Positions 1-8,776 of a DNA stretch of 64,000 nt are shown here, one piece after another (position 1 is the stretch's first letter; the number at the start of each line of letters is the position of its first letter). Under the pieces are notes generated by a model. That model saw only the letters and a list, made by a program, of their open reading frames with translations, searched no databases and was not told the DNA's origin. Where the stretch lies: positions 62,001 through 126,000 of the forward strand of contig CACMJT010000004.1 of NCBI GenBank assembly GCA_902614065.1. Direction: 5' to 3'. The translations under genes were made by a program, and so were the position numbers. Source of the stretch: an uncultured Bacteroidota bacterium (GTDB taxonomy: Bacteria > Bacteroidota > Bacteroidia > Flavobacteriales > Flavobacteriaceae).

Positions 1-1550
1 GGGGTCCATTCATCTTTAACAAAGACCACTTTTTCAATTTTCTTATAATTATCCATTCCTGAGTTTACTTTGTTTAAAAACTCTTCCATTTTTTCTGTAG
101 TATCTTTCTTGTTCAGCAAAGCAACTTCATTTGGAACACCCAATAAAATTGGCTGTGGTAAATTTAGACCAACAACACAAACTTGTTGAAATAAGTTGGC
201 TTTCTCAAACTCAGCCTCAATAACAGATGGTTCTATGTATTTACCTTTAGATGTTTTAAAAATATCCTTTACCCTTCCAGTAATGAAAAGATAACCTTTA
301 TCGTCTAAGTAGCCCTTATCGCCTGTATTAAACCAACCATCTTTCATTACCTCATTAGTAAGTTCTTTATTTTTATAATACTCCTTCAATAGATATGGAC
401 TCTTAGTCCAAATTTCACCTTGCTCACCGATTTTTATGTCAACCGCATCCCAAGGGATACCTACAGAACCTTTTCCTTCTAAATTAATTGTATCTAAGTA
501 TGAACATACACAACAATTTTCAGTCATTCCATATCCGTTGAGAATGTTAACACCTAATGATTTGTACCAATCAATCAATGCTTGTGGCAAAAATGCAGCA
601 CCACTAACAATTGCATTTGCTCTTGACCAACCCAATGATTTTCTAATTTTCTTCTTTATTATTCCAGAGATGATGGGTATTTTAAGTAAAATATTCAATC
701 TATTTTGTGGCATTTTCTCCAAAACCTTTTCTTTGAATTTATTGTAGATCCTCGGTACACCTGCAAATGTGGTTGGTTGTACTTCAGAAAGATTTTTTCC
801 AAAAGTTTCCAATGATTCAACGAATGATATTGTTCCTCCATATCTTAGACATGAAAATTCTATAACAACTCTCTCAAAGATGTGATTTAAAGGCATGTAT
901 GATATGAAAGTATTATTACCATTTTTATCGACAGCAAGAGGATTAACCTCGCTCTCAATGATAATCTTAGTTAAAAAAACTGTTCTGTAATCCAATACAG
1001 CACCTTTTGGATCTCCAGTTGTACCTGAGGTAAATATTATTGTCCATATGTCATCCATCTCAGGATAATAATTTTCTTTCTTGGGCTCATTTTGATTCAT
1101 TATATCCTCCCATTTAACAGAGTTTTTAACTTCTGAATGGTTATCATATTTAGGGAACGATATTAATGGAACGTTTTTGATGCCCTTTACCTGTTCTTCC
1201 CAATTCTCTAATTTACCCGCAAAAAGTAATTTAACTTCTCCAAAATCGATTAGATTTTCAAGTTCATAAGATTTTAAAGTAGGAAAGAAAGGAACAGATA
1301 TATGTCCTGACATCATGATAGCAAGATCTGCTATAATCCACTCTCGACAATTTTTTGAAATCAAACCAATGTGAGACTTTGCTGGAAGATTATAACCATC
1401 AATAGCTGTTGCTAACTTTCTAGCCATTATTCCAACTTCTGCCCAAGTATACTCTTCCCAGTTGTCACCAAAAGGTTGTCTTAAAAATGGATCATTTGCT
1501 TTTTCTTTTTCCCATTTATAAAATGGAAAGTCATAAAATTTATCGCTCAT
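1..1550 (-). CDS. Long-chain acyl-CoA synthetase (AMP-binding), 3' end cut by window edge
   Basis: This would activate fatty acids to acyl-CoA through an acyl-adenylate. I read it directly on the minus strand from an ATG at 1550; it is missing from the ORF track because it has no stop inside the window. About 516 residues are present. The adenylate signature TSGTTGDPKG is visible near 1000-1040, and GWFNTGDKGYLDDKGYLF with FITGRVKDIFK is near 230-340. These fit the long-chain (FadD/ACSL) subgroup, which is usually near 590 residues, so some 75 C-terminal residues lie outside. It diverges from the acyl-CoA carboxylase gene across about 87 bp, suggesting shared acyl-CoA metabolism. Exact chain-length preference cannot be read from the sequence. 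Confidence 0.9.
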   Translation of the reverse strand, partial: MSDKFYDFPFYKWEKEKANDPFLRQPFGDNWEEYTWAEVGIMARKLATAIDGYNLPAKSHIGLISKNCREWIIADLAIMMSGHISVPFFPTLKSYELENLIDFGEVKLLFAGKLENWEEQVKGIKNVPLISFPKYDNHSEVKNSVKWEDIMNQNEPKKENYYPEMDDIWTIIFTSGTTGDPKGAVLDYRTVFLTKIIIESEVNPLAVDKNGNNTFISYMPLNHIFERVVIEFSCLRYGGTISFVESLETFGKNLSEVQPTTFAGVPRIYNKFKEKVLEKMPQNRLNILLKIPIISGIIKKKIRKSLGWSRANAIVSGAAFLPQALIDWYKSLGVNILNGYGMTENCCVCSYLDTINLEGKGSVGIPWDAVDIKIGEQGEIWTKSPYLLKEYYKNKELTNEVMKDGWFNTGDKGYLDDKGYLFITGRVKDIFKTSKGKYIEPSVIEAEFEKANLFQQVCVVGLNLPQPILLGVPNEVALLNKKDTTEKMEEFLNKVNSGMDNYKKIEKVVFVKDEWT

Positions 1551-1637
1551 AAAAATTAAATATAGTAATTTATTTTTGGGATAATTTATAACACATAGTT
1601 GCTTGATAATTTACTGATATATTAGCTATCTTAGTAG

Positions 1638-3242
1638 ATGTTTATGGAAACATTTAAATCATCGATTAACAACAGAAGCGCATCTTTTAAATCCAATAAA
1701 AAAGCAATGTTAAATCTTATTGATGAGTTAAATAATTATTTAAATAAAACCAAGATTTTAGGTTCAGAAGTTGCACTTGATAGAGCAAGGAAAATAGGTA
1801 AATCTTTAGTCAATGAAAAAATCAAGAAATTGATCGACCCAGAAAGTCCATTTGTCGAACTGATGCCTCTCGCAGGACTAAATCATGAAAATGGTTTTGG
1901 TCCAGGCGGTACAACCATTTGTGGAATAGGTTTTGTCTCTAGGAAACTATGCATTATTAATGCAAATATTGGGACAAAAAAGGGTGGTGTAGTTGATTAC
2001 GCTACAAGTCTAAAAAACCTTCGTTTGTGCGAGATAGCAAAAGAAAATAAACTGACAACTATAAACTTAGTTGAAAGTGGTGGCGCAAATTTACCAGATC
2101 AGGATACTGTATTCAACAACTATGGTAAGATATTTAAAGAAATGTCCTCAAGAAGTAAAAACGGTATTCAAACAATTTCGATAGTTTTCGGAAATGCAAC
2201 TGCCGGTGGTGCGTATTTTCCTGGTATGTCTGATTACACCATAATGCAAGAGGATCAAGCAAAGGTTTTTTTAGCAGGCCCACCCCTAGTTAAAATGGCA
2301 ACAAATGAGGAATCCAATGAAGAAGAATTAGGTGGTGCAAAAATGCATAGCAATATATCTGGGGTTTCAGATTTTCTAGCCAAATCGGAGGGTGAAGCCA
2401 TTAAAATTGCTAGAAAAATTGTAGAGTTTAATGTAAATGACAAAAAACATAAAAAGTTTGAGGACATAAATCCCCCAAAATTTGATAAAAATGAAATTTT
2501 AGGAATAATCCCATTCAATTTAAAAACACCATTTGATATTAGAGATTTAATTGTAAGATTTGTTGATAATTCTGAGTTTTTCGAATTCAAGGAAAATTAT
2601 GGTCCAACGTTGATATGTGGTTGGTCTAAGATTAACGATAAGAAGATTGGAATTCTCGCAAGTAATGGAGTGATATTTAGCGAATCAGCTAAAAAAGCTA
2701 CTCAATTTATTCAACTTGCCAACAAATCAAATATTCCACTTTTATTTGTACAAAACACAACAGGATTCATGGTCGGTAAGAGACATGAGCAAAATGGAAT
2801 AATAAATCACGGATCCCAATTAATCCATGCTGTTGCTGGTAGTGAAGTTCCTCACATTACACTACTAGTTGGAAATTCTTATGGTGCTGGAAATTATGCA
2901 ATGTGTGGAAGATCATTTAATCCTAGGTTTTTGTTTTCTTATCCAAATGTAAAGTCTGGTGTTATGGGTGCTGAACAACTGGCGGGAGTTATGGAGATTA
3001 TAAAAGTTAACTCAGCTTTAAAAGCAAATAAAAAAATTGATAAACGCAAACTTAATCGAGACAAAAAAATATTGATTGCTGACTCAGAAAAAAAGGCATC
3101 AATTTGGCATACAACATCAAATGTAATGGATGACTCTGTAATTGATCCGAGAAAAACAAGAGAATACTTAAGACTATGCATTGAGATTATTTATAAAGAA
3201 GATATAAAAGGAAGTGATTCATTCGGAACTTTTAGAATGTAA
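1638..3242 (+). CDS. Acyl-CoA carboxylase carboxyltransferase subunit (MCC beta-like)
   Basis: This is the biotin-dependent carboxyltransferase subunit that moves carboxyl from carboxybiotin to an acyl-CoA. It has 534 residues, the usual length for the 3-methylcrotonyl-CoA / propionyl-CoA beta family. The N-terminal half has GGTTICGIG and TAGGAYFPGMSDY, and the C-terminal half has QNTTGFMVG and GNSYGAGNYAMCGR, so both crotonase-like lobes are complete. The start is ATG 1638; a second ATG two codons in is equally possible. The closest family feel is methylcrotonyl-CoA carboxylase beta, which together with the enoyl-CoA hydratase downstream suggests leucine or branched-acid breakdown. No biotin-carboxylase/BCCP alpha subunit is in the window, so substrate assignment is tentative. 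Confidence 0.85.
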   Translation: MFMETFKSSINNRSASFKSNKKAMLNLIDELNNYLNKTKILGSEVALDRARKIGKSLVNEKIKKLIDPESPFVELMPLAGLNHENGFGPGGTTICGIGFVSRKLCIINANIGTKKGGVVDYATSLKNLRLCEIAKENKLTTINLVESGGANLPDQDTVFNNYGKIFKEMSSRSKNGIQTISIVFGNATAGGAYFPGMSDYTIMQEDQAKVFLAGPPLVKMATNEESNEEELGGAKMHSNISGVSDFLAKSEGEAIKIARKIVEFNVNDKKHKKFEDINPPKFDKNEILGIIPFNLKTPFDIRDLIVRFVDNSEFFEFKENYGPTLICGWSKINDKKIGILASNGVIFSESAKKATQFIQLANKSNIPLLFVQNTTGFMVGKRHEQNGIINHGSQLIHAVAGSEVPHITLLVGNSYGAGNYAMCGRSFNPRFLFSYPNVKSGVMGAEQLAGVMEIIKVNSALKANKKIDKRKLNRDKKILIADSEKKASIWHTTSNVMDDSVIDPRKTREYLRLCIEIIYKEDIKGSDSFGTFRM

Positions 3243-3246
3243 TGAT

Positions 3247-3996
3247 ATGAGCGATTTTAAAAACTATAAATATTTAATTGTCAGAGAAAGCAATTTTAAA
3301 CTTGAAATTATTTTAAATCGGCCAGACAAAAAAAACGCAATTAATTCTGAAATGCTAGAAGAATTAATGAGTTGTACTGACTATGCAAACGAAAATGATT
3401 CTGTAAGAGCTGTTGTATACAAGTCTACTGGGGATGTTTTCTGTGCAGGATTAGATTTATACGATTTTAAAGAAAATAATATGACAAATGCTCTTTCTGA
3501 TGTTTTTAATCTTCTTCACAAACCTAAACTTGCTGTACTAGAAGGAGACGCTTATGGCGGTGGAGTATTACTGATACTATGTTGTAATTATGTCATTTCA
3601 AAATCAGATGTCAAACTCTGTCTTCCTGAAGTTGACAGAGGTTTATTTCCATTCCAAGTTATGGATGCATTAATAAAAGTAATGCCAGCGAAAAAAGCAT
3701 TAGACTGGTGTATACGGGGTCTTTCAGTGGATGCAAAGGATTGTTTAAAAATGAATGTTATTGATGAAATAAATAATAATATAGAAGAAAGTGTGAGCGA
3801 CTGGATTAGCACGATAACAAGTAAATCTCCCAATGCTATCGCTAGCGGGTTAAAATCTTTTGAAAATATTTATGTGAATAAAAAAATCATTGGTAAATTA
3901 AATGATGAATTACAAAAATTAAAAGAATCTGATGATTTCATTGAAGGCATTAAATCCCTTCGGGAAAAAAGAAAACCAACATGGAAAAAACCATAA
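3247..3996 (+). CDS. Enoyl-CoA hydratase/isomerase family protein
   Basis: A crotonase-fold protein of about 249 residues, expected to hydrate or isomerise an enoyl-CoA. The N-terminal oxyanion-hole region reads DVFCAGLDLYDF, and the second hole region with the usual glycines reads EGDAYGGGVLL, followed by CLPEVDRGLFPF. I chose ATG 3247 rather than the track's 3214 because the upstream residues lie inside the carboxylase gene and are not family-like, and ATG 3247 follows that gene's stop by 4 bp. It sits between the carboxylase and a nitronate-monooxygenase-like gene in a tight operon. In leucine catabolism the analogous step would be methylglutaconyl-CoA hydration; that is inference from context only. 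Confidence 0.82.
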   Translation: MSDFKNYKYLIVRESNFKLEIILNRPDKKNAINSEMLEELMSCTDYANENDSVRAVVYKSTGDVFCAGLDLYDFKENNMTNALSDVFNLLHKPKLAVLEGDAYGGGVLLILCCNYVISKSDVKLCLPEVDRGLFPFQVMDALIKVMPAKKALDWCIRGLSVDAKDCLKMNVIDEINNNIEESVSDWISTITSKSPNAIASGLKSFENIYVNKKIIGKLNDELQKLKESDDFIEGIKSLREKRKPTWKKP

Positions 3997-3997
3997 T

Positions 3998-4972
3998 ATG
4001 AGTAAACCAAGTTTTTACAATGACCTTTCTATTCCTATAATTGCTGCACCTCTTTTTTTAATATCTGGTCCAAAATTGGTTATAGAGTGTTGTAAAAATG
4101 GAATTGTAGGAACTTTTCCAGCTCTTAACCACAGAACAACTGAGGGATTTGAGCAGTGGGTGATCCAAATAAAAGAAGAACTTTCTAATTTTGAGAAAGA
4201 AACAGGAAAGAAAGCTGCACCGTTTGGTGTTAATCTTATTGTTCACAATACAAATCCACGAATTCGTGCGGATTTAAAAATTTGTGTAAAGCATAAAGTA
4301 CCAATTGTGATAACATCACTGGGAGCTGTTTCACAACTTGTTGGAGCTATTCATTCATACGGCGGATTGGTATATCATGATATTATTAAAAAAAGACACG
4401 CTGAAAAAGCATCCGAAGCTGGTGTGGATGGATTGATTCTTGTTTCAGCAGGCGCAGGTGGACATGGCGGAACACTTAACCCCATGTCATTAATTTCTGA
4501 GGTAAAAAAGGTTTTTAATAAAACACTAATCTTATCTGGCTGTATTAGTACTGGTGTAGATGTTGCTGCCGCCTTACAAATGGGAGCAGATTTTGCATAC
4601 ATGGGAACTCGATTTATAAATACAGTAGAGAGTCAAGCCGATGATGGGTATAAAGAAATGATTATAAATTCAGATGCCAATGATATTGTATATACTGCGG
4701 CTGTATCTGGTGTTAATGCTAATTTTTTGAAACCAAGCTTAGAAGCAATGGGAATTACGGAAGATATGTGGAAGAATACTAAGAAGATTGATTTTGGCAA
4801 GGAATTAAGTGCTGCAGAGGCCGAGGCTAAAGCCTGGAAGACAATATGGTCTGCAGGTCACGGTGTTACAAGTATTACTGACTGTCCAAGTGTTGAAGAT
4901 TTAGTAAAAAGCCTTAAAACTGAGTTTATCGATTCAGTAAAAAAACAATCTGAGCTTTTAGAAAATTTTTAA
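3998..4972 (+). CDS. Nitronate monooxygenase-like flavoprotein (NMO/2-nitropropane dioxygenase family)
   Basis: An FMN-binding TIM-barrel protein of about 324 residues. The opening IPIIAAPLFLISGPKLV and the phosphate/FMN-binding SAGAGGHGGTLNP, followed by ALQMGADFAYMGTRFI, are the hallmark of the NMO family, which also contains enoyl-ACP reductase FabK-like members. I chose ATG 3998, directly after the upstream stop (3994-3996), because the track's earlier start lies inside the previous gene. Located third in an operon with an acyl-CoA carboxylase and an enoyl-CoA hydratase, it may act on an acyl-CoA or detoxify a nitronate. Substrate cannot be decided from sequence. Confidence 0.85.
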   Translation: MSKPSFYNDLSIPIIAAPLFLISGPKLVIECCKNGIVGTFPALNHRTTEGFEQWVIQIKEELSNFEKETGKKAAPFGVNLIVHNTNPRIRADLKICVKHKVPIVITSLGAVSQLVGAIHSYGGLVYHDIIKKRHAEKASEAGVDGLILVSAGAGGHGGTLNPMSLISEVKKVFNKTLILSGCISTGVDVAAALQMGADFAYMGTRFINTVESQADDGYKEMIINSDANDIVYTAAVSGVNANFLKPSLEAMGITEDMWKNTKKIDFGKELSAAEAEAKAWKTIWSAGHGVTSITDCPSVEDLVKSLKTEFIDSVKKQSELLENF

Positions 4973-4974
4973 AG

Positions 4975-5583
4975 CTATTTTTTAACAATTATTAAAGTAG
5001 CCGTTGATCCAGTAGCTAAATTCCATTGATTAGCAGATAATAAGTTTTCGGAATCATCATAAATTCTTAATTCAGCAGTATTTGGTCCAGATGAGCCTTG
5101 ATTTAATGCAACAAAATCAATCTTATTAAAACCTTCTTTCAATTTCAAATTTATACCACGAAACTCATACGTAAGGGTTAGATTTTCAACTACAACTTCA
5201 TCATTTACTAAAATAGAGACACGATCGCCGTCCATGTATTCAAAGTCTCTACAAACAATATTGGCTTTTTTTGAAACTGTTGATACATCGCCAAGGTATG
5301 CATCACCTAAATATTCGTTTGGATTTCTCTTGTCTTCTTCAACTTTTAATCTTTTTAAGTATTTTTTTCCTGGATCTGCAAAGTATTCAGTGTCTTGTTC
5401 CATAACAGATTTTTGAGGATTGGTAGGATTTTTTAAAATAGTAAAAGAATTAGGGTTCTGCTTAGACACAGGTGGAATCAAGGTTTTCTTAGCAGGTGGT
5501 GGCAACTCAATTTTTCTATTACTACTTTCTACTTGCGAATAAGTGTAACTGCCAAATAAGAAAATCAAAATAAAAAATCTCAT
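4975..5583 (-). CDS. Secreted protein of unknown function
   Basis: I do not recognise a named family. The protein is about 202 residues from ATG 5583, which begins MRFFILIFLFGSYTYSQ, a clean signal peptide; the track's longer start adds residues that precede the signal and looks wrong. The middle is charged (DPGKKYLKRLKVEEDKRN) and contains a repeated GDAYLGDVS phrase. The C-terminal half (about 110-200) reads as a beta-rich domain, with GDRVSILVNDEVVVENLTL, NKIDFVALNQGSSGPNTAEL and a TATLIIVKK end, which resembles a small periplasmic beta-sandwich. It lies 34 bp after ccsBA on the same strand and convergent to the NMO-like gene, so it may be the last gene of the ccsBA transcript. Confidence 0.7.
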   Translation of the reverse strand: MRFFILIFLFGSYTYSQVESSNRKIELPPPAKKTLIPPVSKQNPNSFTILKNPTNPQKSVMEQDTEYFADPGKKYLKRLKVEEDKRNPNEYLGDAYLGDVSTVSKKANIVCRDFEYMDGDRVSILVNDEVVVENLTLTYEFRGINLKLKEGFNKIDFVALNQGSSGPNTAELRIYDDSENLLSANQWNLATGSTATLIIVKK

Positions 5584-5617
5584 ACCATTAATAATAGAGC
5601 AAATATAATTCCAAAAA

Positions 5618-8600
5618 TTATTTCTTGAGATATCTGACAAATTTATATCTCGACATTGCTGCTAGAACAAATACGATAAAAAGACTCCAGTAAACGAAGT
5701 TTGGGGTTATTACTTTGTCTCCAGATGCATATGAATGTAATCCTACGAGGTAAAAGTTCACCCCAAAGTATGTCATTACAATACTTGCAAATGCTAAAAT
5801 TGTCATTAGATTAAAGAGCCATTTACCACGAAGTTTGGGTATTAATCTCATGTGCAGAATAAATGCATAAACCAAAATACTTATTAGAGCCCAAGTTTCT
5901 TTTGGATCCCAACCCCAATATCTACCCCAACTCTCGTTAGCCCACATTCCGCCCAAGAAATTTCCAATTGTCAACATTATCAACCCAACTGTGACAGATA
6001 ACTCATTGATCATAGTAAGTTCAGAGAGTTGGTTTTTAATTTTTTCTTTGTTTGTCCTTGTGATAAAAACTATTAAAAGCAGTGATACAAAACCCAAAAT
6101 CATAGATAAAGCAAATGGACCATAACTTCCGACAATCACAGAGACATGAATCATTAGCCAATAACTATTTAAGACAGGAACTAAATTCGCAATTGATGGG
6201 TCCATCCAATTCCAATGTGCTATCATCAAAATCATTGAAGTAACAAAGGAAGTTGATGCAAGTGTCAAATCTGATTTCTTGATAAAAAGAAGCCCGATAC
6301 CCATAGTTGCCCAAGCAACATAAATCATCGATTCGTATGCATCACCCCATGGAGCATGACCAGAAATATACCATCTTGCAATTAGGCCTAGTGTATGAGC
6401 TATAAACAATAAAACTATTGATGATCTAAAAATTATGAATATATATTTCATAAAATTGTGAATCGATTTATTTTCTGAAAAAATATTAAGTATAATAAAT
6501 ATGAAAAAAAGTAAACCTGCAAGAAAGTAGTACATGAATAGGTTTCTGAATATATCGTATTTGTTATACATAATTTCAGCATGTATTTTTTCATCTGATG
6601 GAATTATATCAGAAGCATACTTAATTTGATAACCTTTAATGCTTTCTAGTAGTTGATTGGCATCAGCATAGTTTTTTGTAGAAATGCCTGAATCTAAAGA
6701 CCTTAAGTACAGTGGAATAATATTATTTATAAATAATGAATCCTTGAACTCCTCAAAATAATATTCTTTGGATTCATTAGGGGCAATCCATTTATCATTT
6801 GGATCATAAGGAACAGGAAAAATTTTTAAAATGTCTCCTTCAAGTGCAGAAAACATAAGATTTACCTTTCTATCAGATTCGATAAAATCTTTTTCAAACT
6901 GATTGGGTAATGATGATTTGTAAGCATCCTCAAGATAAGGAGCTAATCTATAATTTCCTCTCATATCAAAAAAGTCCATAAATGCGGCATACTTTTGAGT
7001 TTTTGGAATGTTAAGTATAGACCTCAGGCTATCATTTCCTCTTTTTATGTAAATAATAGGCTCCGAATACCAAGCTAAAGGATTTCTAAAGATCGATAGC
7101 AAAACCTGATCTGAGTTCATTGATTGAAATTTATCAGATTTGCTCACTTTTCTAAGTAATTCTGATGAAAAAGTGTTTATTGGTTTCATTCTACCTCCAG
7201 AATCTTGAATCAATAGTTGACCAAATTTATCCGAATGGCTTTCGTCAACAATAAATTTTTTTGTCAAAGAATCTGGAATTGAAGTATTTGGAATGTGATT
7301 GTTGTGTTGGGAAAAAATGAAAATTGGGAACAAGAAAATTAGTAAAGTCGACAGTCTTTTATTTGTTAATTTGTTCAATCTTTTTGCAACATCTTTAAAT
7401 CTTGTTCTGCCATAGAACATAATAGTCAATAAACTAATGTAAAGAATTATATAACCAACGTATGTTAGAAATGTGCCATAAAAGTCTTTATTAACAGAAA
7501 GAATTGTACCAAGTTCATCAGGATCAAATGAAGCTTGAAAAAATCGATATCCTTGATGGTTTAAGATATTATTCATGTAAATATCATAATCAAAGGAAGT
7601 ATCGTTATCTTGAACAGAAATTTTACTCATAAAACTACTATAGCTTTTCTCAGTCCCTGGGTATTTCTCTGCAATAAAATCATTGAGTTTTATTGAAAAT
7701 GGCAATTCTGAAATTAAGGATCCGTATTTTACTGAAAAATCTAACCCTCCTAATGAAAATCTCTCATAATTGTCCGTTACACCTCTACCTCCTAATAAAT
7801 TAATATCCTTTGAGCCATTTCTACTTGAGAATTTTAAACGTAGTAAGTTTTGGTTAGTTTCCTCATCATCGTTTTTAACAATTTCATATGCTCCTCTAAC
7901 GACTCCATCAGGGACAACAAATTGAAAACCTCCAATTTCATACAGAGATCTAAGCTGTAAATCCTGAACTTCACCTGTTTGCAGTTTGCCTCTTTTTTGA
8001 TCAATCATTCGCATGTATGATCCTTCAAATGGAGCTTGAATTTTTAAAATACCTCCATCTTCACTAAAGTTGATGGCACCAATTGTAAAATTGTCAAATG
8101 CCACCAATGTGCCGTGTAAGTTGGTAACCTGACCCGATTCAATATAATGATCGTGCCTATCACCACTGGTTGCTTCCACCAACTTGATAAATTTTGAGCC
8201 TGAATCTGATTCAACAACTTGATAATCAACATTTTCAACAAAATCTATGAAATCGATGTTGAAAATTTGTTTGTCAAATTTAAAATTTTGACCCTTAAAA
8301 AATTTTGATTGAATGAGGCTTTTGTCGTTATATTCTGAGAAGAGAACTTTACTCTCAAACTCTTTCCTTTGTTGAGATCCATTTACCTCTCCATCAACAA
8401 GAACAGTAAGATAGGTTTCAGAGGAAAGAAATTGATTCGTTGTTGTACCTTCCCTTATAGGCATTACTCCTTCGTAACCTATGTAGCGCGTGACCCCTGC
8501 TCCTATTATTATTAATATCCATGATAAATGAAGAAGAAGAATTCCAAGCTTTTCACGTCTCAGGAGGCTGTATCTTTTTATGTTGAAAATAAAATTTACT

Positions 8601-8776
8601 AAGAATATTAATATTATTAATTCAAACCACTTAGCATTATATATTAAAATCTTGGCGGCATCAGTACCATGTTTACTTTCAACAAAAGTACCAATAGCCA
8701 TGGCAGCTGAAAAAAATAAAAAAAGGAATGCAGTCAGTCTGGTTGAGACTAGGACTGATACTATTTTTTTAACCAT
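5618..8776 (-). CDS. ccsBA: Cytochrome c biogenesis fusion protein CcsBA (ResB-CcsA)
   Basis: This is the system II heme exporter and cytochrome c synthetase in one chain of 1052 residues. The N-terminal ResB-like half has membrane segments near 10-100 and a long periplasmic domain. The C-terminal CcsA half has about eight membrane segments and the heme-binding WWD-type motif ESWGRYWGWDPKETWAL. Histidines expected to ligate heme are present in AHTLGLIARWYISGHAPW, LMIHVSVIVG and FILHMRLIPK. The stop of the upstream surA-like gene (8761) overlaps its ATG at 8776, indicating translational coupling. Fusion of the two proteins is a known arrangement in Bacteroidetes and epsilonproteobacteria. It delivers the heme made by the operon at 19-28 kb to secreted cytochromes. 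Confidence 0.93.
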   Translation of the reverse strand: MVKKIVSVLVSTRLTAFLFLFFSAAMAIGTFVESKHGTDAAKILIYNAKWFELIILIFLVNFIFNIKRYSLLRREKLGILLLHLSWILIIIGAGVTRYIGYEGVMPIREGTTTNQFLSSETYLTVLVDGEVNGSQQRKEFESKVLFSEYNDKSLIQSKFFKGQNFKFDKQIFNIDFIDFVENVDYQVVESDSGSKFIKLVEATSGDRHDHYIESGQVTNLHGTLVAFDNFTIGAINFSEDGGILKIQAPFEGSYMRMIDQKRGKLQTGEVQDLQLRSLYEIGGFQFVVPDGVVRGAYEIVKNDDEETNQNLLRLKFSSRNGSKDINLLGGRGVTDNYERFSLGGLDFSVKYGSLISELPFSIKLNDFIAEKYPGTEKSYSSFMSKISVQDNDTSFDYDIYMNNILNHQGYRFFQASFDPDELGTILSVNKDFYGTFLTYVGYIILYISLLTIMFYGRTRFKDVAKRLNKLTNKRLSTLLIFLFPIFIFSQHNNHIPNTSIPDSLTKKFIVDESHSDKFGQLLIQDSGGRMKPINTFSSELLRKVSKSDKFQSMNSDQVLLSIFRNPLAWYSEPIIYIKRGNDSLRSILNIPKTQKYAAFMDFFDMRGNYRLAPYLEDAYKSSLPNQFEKDFIESDRKVNLMFSALEGDILKIFPVPYDPNDKWIAPNESKEYYFEEFKDSLFINNIIPLYLRSLDSGISTKNYADANQLLESIKGYQIKYASDIIPSDEKIHAEIMYNKYDIFRNLFMYYFLAGLLFFIFIILNIFSENKSIHNFMKYIFIIFRSSIVLLFIAHTLGLIARWYISGHAPWGDAYESMIYVAWATMGIGLLFIKKSDLTLASTSFVTSMILMIAHWNWMDPSIANLVPVLNSYWLMIHVSVIVGSYGPFALSMILGFVSLLLIVFITRTNKEKIKNQLSELTMINELSVTVGLIMLTIGNFLGGMWANESWGRYWGWDPKETWALISILVYAFILHMRLIPKLRGKWLFNLMTILAFASIVMTYFGVNFYLVGLHSYASGDKVITPNFVYWSLFIVFVLAAMSRYKFVRYLKK

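Noticed and set aside
436-747. 103-residue plus-strand ORF
   Set aside because: Lies antisense inside the acyl-CoA synthetase gene, which shows clear family motifs on the minus strand.
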